A stretch of 64,000 bases of DNA from Verrucomicrobiia bacterium (GTDB taxonomy: Bacteria; Verrucomicrobiota; Verrucomicrobiia; JABWAM01), in assembly GCA_020849895.1 (NCBI GenBank), contig JADZFN010000064.1:46965-110964 (forward strand), in the 5' to 3' direction. Both the position numbers and the translations under genes were made by a program. Positions 58,916-64,000 of this stretch are shown piece by piece; position 1 is the stretch's first letter; every line of letters starts with the position of its first letter. The notes beneath the pieces are model-generated. The model saw only the letters and a program-made list of their open reading frames with translations, was not told where the DNA came from and did no database searches.

Positions 58916-60199
58916 TCACCTCTTGGAGGATTTGGATCGGCGCCGCCTCGTCGGCGTTCGGGGATTGTTCTTCATCGTCCTGCTCCCCGCAGCGGCCAGC
59001 TCCGCGAGCAGGTTCACGCCTCCGTTTCTCCACGAGGGAGGCGGTGACTGCATGACGCCGATTCCGGTCACCCAAAGGTTGCGGAAACGTTGAAAGGCGC
59101 GTCGCGCGCGTGGGACGTCCGTGGCGTCAGCGACGGCGAGCGCCGCCAGGCGCACCGGCCAGCGCGCGCAGAGGCGCGCGGCTTCCGCCGCGCCGGCAAC
59201 CGGGCGCACAAATACCGTCCGGCGCAATCCCGAAGGATGGGAATCCCGTTCGCGATGGAGGATGACCCGCCGGCCGAAAATGCGCGCCCGCCTTTGCGAA
59301 GCGCGAAACCTCCACAACTGGAGAAAGCTTTCGCGCGCATCGGCATCCTCGACGCGCGAAGGGAGTGCGCGATCCAGGCGGGCGACCTCTTTTTCCAAGA
59401 AGGCCGCAAACGCCTCCGGGCTCATCGCGCCTCCGCGTTCTACAAAGACGCATGCGGGAGAGAGGCAGCCCTGGGTGTCGTAAAGGACGACGTCCTGCGC
59501 GAGGCGGCATGCCGTCTCTCTTACGGAAGGGCGACTTAGGGCCCTCCGGGAAATCCAGGCGGCGCCGACCTGTGGGCCGAAACCGAATACGCGGAACTCC
59601 TTTTCCCATCCTTCGCGAATCCGCCTCACCGTATCGTCGGAACCATAGACCACCGCCGCACGGAAGCGCTTTCTTCGACGCACGAGGACGCCCGGATGGA
59701 GGACGCGCGCGGGGAGATCGCGTCCGCCAACGGCACGCGCGCTCGCTGCGAGCAGCTCCGAGAAAATCGGTTCTCTCCGCGAAGGGCGAAAGGCGGGCAC
59801 TCCGCCCGCGAGCCAAACCGTCGCGGCCGCCTGCCAGGCGGCCGCGAACACGGTGGAAGGCAGGATGATCAGCACTTCGCCGGCGCGGCCCCCGCGGACG
59901 CACCCCCCGCCGGCGCGACGGCGCAGGAGAGGAGGAAGGTCGTCGTGCGCCCATCGGGCGACGGCGGGAAGGGTCCATCCTACAAAGGTCGCGCGAAGAC
60001 AGGCTTCCGTCATCGCGGGCGAAAACGGGGACGCTTTCGGAATCCGTTGCCGCGCGAGGCGCATCCACGGCGAACAGGGTGCGAGCCATGCGTCCGCCAG
60101 GCGTGCCAGCGCGCGCATGCGCCGAATGAGTGCGGGAAGCGCGGCGGCTGAAAAGGCTCTTTTTCCTTCTCGTTTTTTGGTTTTTGCGATTCGGGCCAT
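58916..60199 (-). CDS. Acyl-CoA reductase-like protein (LuxC family)
   Basis: This 427-residue protein has the aldehyde-dehydrogenase-like LuxC pattern: 'VVYGSDDTVRRIREG' (185-199), 'FGFGPQVGAAWISR' (205-218), and the catalytic region 'AQDVVLYDTQGCLSPACVFVE' with nucleophile Cys245. LuxC reduces fatty-acyl thioesters to aldehydes together with LuxE and LuxD; none is near. Both ends of the protein are unusually basic. It starts one base after the bifunctional nuclease gene, which is directly upstream on the same strand. The substrate is unknown. Confidence 0.8.
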   Translation of the reverse strand: MARIAKTKKREGKRAFSAAALPALIRRMRALARLADAWLAPCSPWMRLARQRIPKASPFSPAMTEACLRATFVGWTLPAVARWAHDDLPPLLRRRAGGGCVRGGRAGEVLIILPSTVFAAAWQAAATVWLAGGVPAFRPSRREPIFSELLAASARAVGGRDLPARVLHPGVLVRRRKRFRAAVVYGSDDTVRRIREGWEKEFRVFGFGPQVGAAWISRRALSRPSVRETACRLAQDVVLYDTQGCLSPACVFVERGGAMSPEAFAAFLEKEVARLDRALPSRVEDADARESFLQLWRFRASQRRARIFGRRVILHRERDSHPSGLRRTVFVRPVAGAAEAARLCARWPVRLAALAVADATDVPRARRAFQRFRNLWVTGIGVMQSPPPSWRNGGVNLLAELAAAGSRTMKNNPRTPTRRRRSKSSKR

Positions 60200-60781
60200 T
60201 CAGGCCTTGGAGGAGGACGGCTCGTCCGGTGGCGGTTCATCCACATCGGGGTTTTTCGCCGGCCCGTCGTCGTCCGGTTCGGGAGGCTCCCCTTCTTCCT
60301 CGGAGTCATCCTCGTCTTCCGAGAGCGCCGTCGCCCCTTTGGCGAGAGTCTCAGAAATTTCCTTGAGCTCATCGGAACGGTCCTGGACCGCATCGAAGAC
60401 ATGTTTTGCCACAAAAATCGGCGCCTTGGCGGACAGCGCCAGCGCGAGGCAATCGCTGGGGCGCGCGTCGAGCTCCACGATTTTGGCGCCCAGCTCGTTC
60501 TGCTGCCGCAGGAGGAGGCGCGCGAAATAGGTGTCCTTTTTCAGGTCGTTGATGACCACGCGTTCGGTGGTCACCCCGAACCCGGTGAAGATGTGATCGA
60601 TGAGCTCGTGCGTCATCGGGCGTTCCGCCTTGGCGCCTTTCAGGTGCATGAGGATGGCCTGACCGACCGCCGAATCCACGAAGATCACAAAGGTCTTTTC
60701 GTCGTTGCCGAGGAAGACCGCGCATCCTCGAGGAGTCGGCAGGACCGTATGCACTTGGATGGGAACGAGGCCGTTCTTCAT
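60200..60781 (-). CDS. Bifunctional nuclease family protein (DUF151)
   Basis: This 193-residue protein has a DUF151/BFN domain in residues about 1-135 ('VLPTPRGCAVFLGNDEKTFVIFVDSAVGQAILMHL', 'RPMTHELIDHIFTGFGVTTERVVINDLKKDTYFARLLL', 'VELDARPSDCLALALSAKAPIFV'), followed by a strongly acidic tail (about 150-193, Asp/Glu/Pro). The family includes wound-induced nucleases with DNase and RNase activity. It abuts the LuxC-like gene. The acidic tail is unusual and may be regulatory. Confidence 0.87.
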   Translation of the reverse strand: MKNGLVPIQVHTVLPTPRGCAVFLGNDEKTFVIFVDSAVGQAILMHLKGAKAERPMTHELIDHIFTGFGVTTERVVINDLKKDTYFARLLLRQQNELGAKIVELDARPSDCLALALSAKAPIFVAKHVFDAVQDRSDELKEISETLAKGATALSEDEDDSEEEGEPPEPDDDGPAKNPDVDEPPPDEPSSSKA

Positions 60782-60875
60782 GCCGTCATGCTAACAGAAG
60801 CCTGCTCGGGCGCAACCCGAGCCAGGAATCTCCAGTCGCCAGGCAAACGACGTCTCCGGCTTGGGGATTCCGCAA

Positions 60876-62144
60876 TTAGAGCGACGGCTTGAGATACGCG
60901 CGTTCCACCTTGCGAAGAATGGCGAGGGTATCGGCGACTTCCGTCTCACCGCAGCGCTCGTGCATCGCCAGCCGAAAGGATCGCGCCTCCGTCGCGAGGA
61001 GTTGAGGCACTTCATGGCGCGCCCCACGATCCCCTTTGTACTCCGGGCTCGACCACGGAAGCTCGCTCGTCCCGAACACGCACCGCTTCCGGAACCAGTC
61101 GGCGAGGAGCATTGAATGGGCGAAATAGCCGTCTCCCACGGGGAGGCCTTCGGCCGCGAGCGCCTTGACGAAGGTCGCCTTATCCACGCGGAGCTTCGCG
61201 AGGTCGAGGCTGAAGAGGAGGAACCAGAAGACGCCTTCGTCGCCGGGGCGTTCATCATGGGCCTCCACGGTTTTCAGGGCGCGGCAGCCTTCGATCACCG
61301 CCTTCGCGAATTTCCGTCGTGCGGCGACGATTCCGGAAAGCTTTTCCAACTGGACGCGGCCAATCGCACAGGAGAGCTCGTTGGCGTTGAAATTGAGCGT
61401 GGCGCAGACGTTCGTCTTCGGCATGCCCGGACCGAAGGGTTTGCCGCGATCGGCGGCGCGACGCGCCTTCCAATAGAGGCCTTCGTCGCGGGTGAAGACC
61501 ACGCCGCCCTGGCCACCGGTGGAGTAATGCTTGCCGAACATCGTGGAGAACGCGGCGAGATCGCCAAAGGTCCCGACAGGGCGACCCTGGCATTGCGCAT
61601 CAGGCGACTGGGCGCAGTCTTCGATGACCGGAATCTTTCTCGCGCGGGCGACGGTCATGATGCCCTCCATGTCGCAGGGCAACCCCGAAATGTGGGCGAC
61701 GATGATCGCGCGGGTGTGCGGAGTGATGCGCGCCTCGACCTCGCGCGGACCCATGTTGTAGCTTCCGGGCGCGCCGTCGGCAGGCACGGGGATGAGGTTC
61801 ATGAGCGGCGCCGGCATCACGCCGCCCGGATCGGTGACCGCCGGGACGATCACTTCGCCGAAAGGTTCGAGATCGAGCGCGCGGAGGGCGACGTAGACCG
61901 CCGCGCTGCCGGAATTCACGGCATCGGCAAACCCTCCGCCGAGGCGTTCCGCGAACGCCTTGCAATAGGCCTGTTCTTCAGGGCCTTCGTAGCCGAAGGC
62001 TTCGCCCTTCGCGAGAGATTCCTCGAAGAGTCGCACGGCAGCGGCCTTTTCCTCTTCGCTGAAGAGGCGGCGAGAGGGCCAGGGAATTCCGCGAACTTTC
62101 GCTCCGCCGTCTATGGCGAGTTTCTCAAGAGAAGGGGGAGTCAT
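60876..62144 (-). CDS. DegT/DnrJ/EryC1-family aminotransferase
   Basis: The protein (422 residues from the ATG at 62144) is a fold-type I PLP enzyme: 'GGGFADAVNSGSAAVYVALRALDLEPFGEVIVPAVTDPGGVM', 'IIVAHISGLPCDMEGIMTVARARKIPVIEDCAQSPDAQCQGRPVGTFGDLAAFSTMFGKHYSTGGQGGVVFT' with the Lys of FGKHYSTGG as the likely PLP lysine. It resembles AHBA-synthase and sugar-aminotransferase relatives. A similar enzyme lies beyond tRNA-Thr (62595-63809), with moderate similarity, so they are paralogues and not copies. Confidence 0.88.
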   Translation of the reverse strand: MTPPSLEKLAIDGGAKVRGIPWPSRRLFSEEEKAAAVRLFEESLAKGEAFGYEGPEEQAYCKAFAERLGGGFADAVNSGSAAVYVALRALDLEPFGEVIVPAVTDPGGVMPAPLMNLIPVPADGAPGSYNMGPREVEARITPHTRAIIVAHISGLPCDMEGIMTVARARKIPVIEDCAQSPDAQCQGRPVGTFGDLAAFSTMFGKHYSTGGQGGVVFTRDEGLYWKARRAADRGKPFGPGMPKTNVCATLNFNANELSCAIGRVQLEKLSGIVAARRKFAKAVIEGCRALKTVEAHDERPGDEGVFWFLLFSLDLAKLRVDKATFVKALAAEGLPVGDGYFAHSMLLADWFRKRCVFGTSELPWSSPEYKGDRGARHEVPQLLATEARSFRLAMHERCGETEVADTLAILRKVERAYLKPSL

Positions 62145-62270
62145 GGAAGGCCTGCAGGATGGCCGCAAAGCGTTGGAAAAAGAAGCGCAAAAGAGGACGC
62201 TGTCCGAATTTGCGGCATCGCTTTCACGCGTCTTGGTTCCGTCACCCCAGCGTGGTATAAGAAAGGGGTT

Positions 62271-62345
62271 GCCGGCTTAGCTCAGCGGTAGAGCAACGGT
62301 TTTGTAAACCGTGGGTCCCGAGTTCGATCCTCGGAGCCGGCTCCA
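62271..62345 (+). tRNA. tRNA-Thr (TGT)
   Basis: The 75-nt cloverleaf includes an encoded CCA: acceptor GCCGGCT/AGCCGGC with discriminator T, anticodon stem ACGGT/ACCGT around loop TTTGTAA, anticodon TGT, T arm CCGAGTTCGATCCTCGG. It lies between the two DegT aminotransferase genes, on the opposite strand to both. Confidence 0.96.
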
Positions 62346-62594
62346 CTCTCAAAAACGTCCGTTTTTGAGGTTGATCCCAAGACTGCCTGTGGCGGTTTTG
62401 GGGCAACTCAAACCTCGATCTTCTGCAATTCATGGCTTCCCAAAGAGCGTCCACCCCTGAACGTGAGCGATGGGCTTTTCGATCACTGATGGGCGAAAGC
62501 TGGTGAGCGAGTGAGGTTTGAAGGGGGTCGTTCGCCCCTGGTTTTGAGTGAACACGGTCCGGAGGTGCGGCGTGGCCGACCGACAATCCAATCC

Positions 62595-63809
62595 TCACAC
62601 AGTTCGCAAATGAGCCCACGCCTTTTCAAACGCGGCGAGGTATTGATCTACCACGGACTCCTCGCAGGTGGCGAAGTTCGGCAGTTGGAGAATGCGGCCG
62701 TGGAGATCTTCGCAAACAGGGAGTGATCCCGGCTCGGGAAGTCCAGCCGGCCAGAACTCCGCGCGCTGATACACCTCTTGCCGATGCTGTAACGGGTAAC
62801 GCTCGTCGGTGACGCGCGCGCCTTCGGCTTGCAGTGCCTCGATGATGTTCTGCTTGGGAACACCGGTCTCGCTCTCGTCGTAGATGACTTCGAACTGGTA
62901 ATAGACGCGCTTCATGTGCGACGGCGCGCGAAAGGGATGGATACCGGGGAGCTTTTCGATACGCGTGGTCACTTTCTCCACGCGACGAGTGATGTGGCGG
63001 TTCTGCGCGTCGAGTTTTCGCAGGCGAATCCGCGCCAGCGCGGTCGCGACCGGATGAATGCGATACTTGTAGCCGAGGCCGGTGCTGTTGATGGCGTGCA
63101 GATCGCTGTCCGCAGGCACACGAGCGTAGTGGCCGAGCGCGCAGGCCTTCGCGTAGAGATCGTAGTCGTTGGTGAGAAGAAAACCGCCTTCGATGGCCGG
63201 CAGCAGCTTCGATCCCTGCATGCTGAAACAGCCGATGTCGCCCCACGTGCCAATTTTGATTCCCCGGTACTCCGCGCCGTGAGCGTGGGAAGCGTCCTCG
63301 ATCACCTTGAGCTTGTGCCGTCGCGCGATGTCCATGATCGCATCCATCTCGCACGGCATGCCCCAGAGATGGGTGACGATGATCGCCTTCGTGCGAGGCG
63401 TGATCCTCCGTTCAATGTCGGCGGGGTCAATGTTGGCCGAGTGGGGACAGACGTCGGCGAACACGGGAACAGCGCCCACGAGCCGGGTTGTCAGCGATGT
63501 AGCCCAATAGGTGTACGAGGGGGTGATGACCTCGTCGTCGGGCTGCAAGCCGACGGCATGCATCGCGGAATGAATCGCCGCCGTGCCGTTGTTGCAGGTG
63601 AGTGCGTAACGGCAGCCGAAATAGGCGCATAACTCCTTCTCGAACGTCGTCATCTCCGAATACAAATCGCCGCCGGTTCGTTCCAGCACAGAAGCGACGG
63701 CCGCCTTCTCCGCCGCGTCAAATACCGGCCAACGCCAGGCGGTGAGATCCGGGTCGTTGACGGCGCGCGGGCCGCCATGGAGCGCGAACTTCGCTTCGGT
63801 TGCTTTCAT
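62595..63809 (-). CDS. DegT/DnrJ/EryC1/StrS aminotransferase
   Basis: This 404-residue PLP enzyme has 'CRYALTCNNGTAAIHSAMHAVGLQPDDEVITPSYTYWAT', 'IIVTHLWGMPCEMDAIMDIARRHKLKVIEDASHAHGAEYRGIKIGTWGDIGCFSMQGSKLLPAIEGGFLLT' with the PLP lysine in QGSKLL. It overlaps the upstream oxidoreductase gene by 4 bp (ATGA). A DegT enzyme coupled with a Gfo/Idh-type oxidoreductase suggests sugar or amino-sugar metabolism; the substrate is unknown. Confidence 0.9.
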   Translation of the reverse strand: MKATEAKFALHGGPRAVNDPDLTAWRWPVFDAAEKAAVASVLERTGGDLYSEMTTFEKELCAYFGCRYALTCNNGTAAIHSAMHAVGLQPDDEVITPSYTYWATSLTTRLVGAVPVFADVCPHSANIDPADIERRITPRTKAIIVTHLWGMPCEMDAIMDIARRHKLKVIEDASHAHGAEYRGIKIGTWGDIGCFSMQGSKLLPAIEGGFLLTNDYDLYAKACALGHYARVPADSDLHAINSTGLGYKYRIHPVATALARIRLRKLDAQNRHITRRVEKVTTRIEKLPGIHPFRAPSHMKRVYYQFEVIYDESETGVPKQNIIEALQAEGARVTDERYPLQHRQEVYQRAEFWPAGLPEPGSLPVCEDLHGRILQLPNFATCEESVVDQYLAAFEKAWAHLRTV

Positions 63810-64000
63810 GGCAAAATCTCCTCCGCGCGCACGACGCGCTTTTGCTCGTACGACTCACGCGCCATCGCAAGAACCCTCGACACGGCGAGCAGTTTATCGT
63901 AGGGAACAAGCTGCTTTCGCTCGCGCATCATCTGCGCGAACGCGGCCACCGTATCGTTGTTGCCGCTGGCGAACTCGTAGCTGACGGGATCATAGACCGG
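63806..64000 (-). CDS. C-terminal end of a probable Gfo/Idh/MocA oxidoreductase (start outside window)
   Basis: The minus-strand frame is open from the right edge of the window to a TGA at 63806-63808. The visible residues, 'VYDPVSYEFASGNNDTVAAF' and later 'LLAVSRVLAMARESYEQKRV', ending 'RAEEILP', look like the final helix and tail of a Gfo/Idh/MocA-family dehydrogenase, but only about 64 residues can be read. Its stop codon overlaps the ATG of the DegT aminotransferase gene by 4 bp, so the two are co-transcribed. Confidence 0.6.
   Translation of the reverse strand, partial: PVYDPVSYEFASGNNDTVAAFAQMMRERKQLVPYDKLLAVSRVLAMARESYEQKRVVRAEEILP

Noticed and set aside
62242..62619. Minus-strand frame of 125 codons across tRNA-Thr
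   Set aside because: It contains RIELGTHGLQNRCSTAELS, the well-known artefact of translating the antisense of a tRNA gene; it also overlaps the start of nothing functional.

Overview
The window is a dense, GC-rich bacterial chromosome segment with about 70 protein genes on both strands, three tRNA genes, no rRNA and no recognisable prophage or plasmid genes. The gene set suggests the PVC superphylum and most likely Verrucomicrobiota: an exosortase fused to an EpsI domain, a PEP-CTERM-type CAAX protease, two GYF_2 proteins, UroD-like and AraA-like enzymes of unassigned substrate, DegT/Gfo-Idh genes and many small secreted proteins. This placement is inference from gene content; no rRNA is present to confirm it.

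Layout. 1-9 kb: a SurA/PpiD-like chaperone (cut by the window edge), prfA, a homocysteine methyltransferase/MTHFR fusion, a carbamoylputrescine amidase, a MazG-like phosphohydrolase, two tiny membrane or secreted proteins, and a histidine kinase coupled to a lone ABC ATPase. 9-19 kb: galT and glgA, tRNA-Glu, a LamG protein, a WaaG-like glycosyltransferase, a GYF_2 membrane protein, ribosomal protein L25, a lipoprotein, a UroD-like protein and a second lone ABC ATPase. 19-30 kb: a metallopeptidase, dus, an epimerase, a PfkB kinase, an MFS transporter, tRNA-Asp, an AraA-like isomerase, a dimeric dUTPase-like protein, aroF and a GT9 glycosyltransferase. 30-38 kb: an exosortase region (TPR protein, exosortase-EpsI fusion, DUF4149-like protein, RhlE helicase, CAAX protease, GYF_2 protein), then elbB and a TIM-barrel protein. 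39-49 kb: a PHP protein and a stand-alone GGQ release-factor-like protein, nitroreductase, tsaC, a chagasin-type inhibitor, a DUF2249/Crp-Fnr divergent pair with a perfect FNR-type palindrome, a thioredoxin-like protein, a third lone ABC ATPase, a GHL10 lipoprotein, NdpA and a 46-residue lipoprotein. 49-64 kb: rodZ-rimO-pgsA, a PF04020-ruvX-RelE-like-CbiX series, a LysM protein, purF and purM, a LuxC-like reductase with a bifunctional nuclease, two DegT aminotransferases around tRNA-Thr, and the end of a probable Gfo/Idh/MocA oxidoreductase.

The best leads beyond ordinary genes are: (i) a 276-bp MITE-like element with 17-bp perfect terminal inverted repeats plus a 54-bp internally deleted copy 18 kb away; (ii) pyrimidine-only or pyrimidine-rich tracts directly before the start codon of at least ten genes, where a Shine-Dalgarno sequence would be expected; (iii) the FNR-type palindrome between the DUF2249 gene and its divergent Crp/Fnr regulator; (iv) a glycogen synthase without the conserved lysine of its KxGGL motif; (v) a solitary RelE-like protein embedded in a tight gene series without an antitoxin. 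No CRISPR array or riboswitch was recognised.
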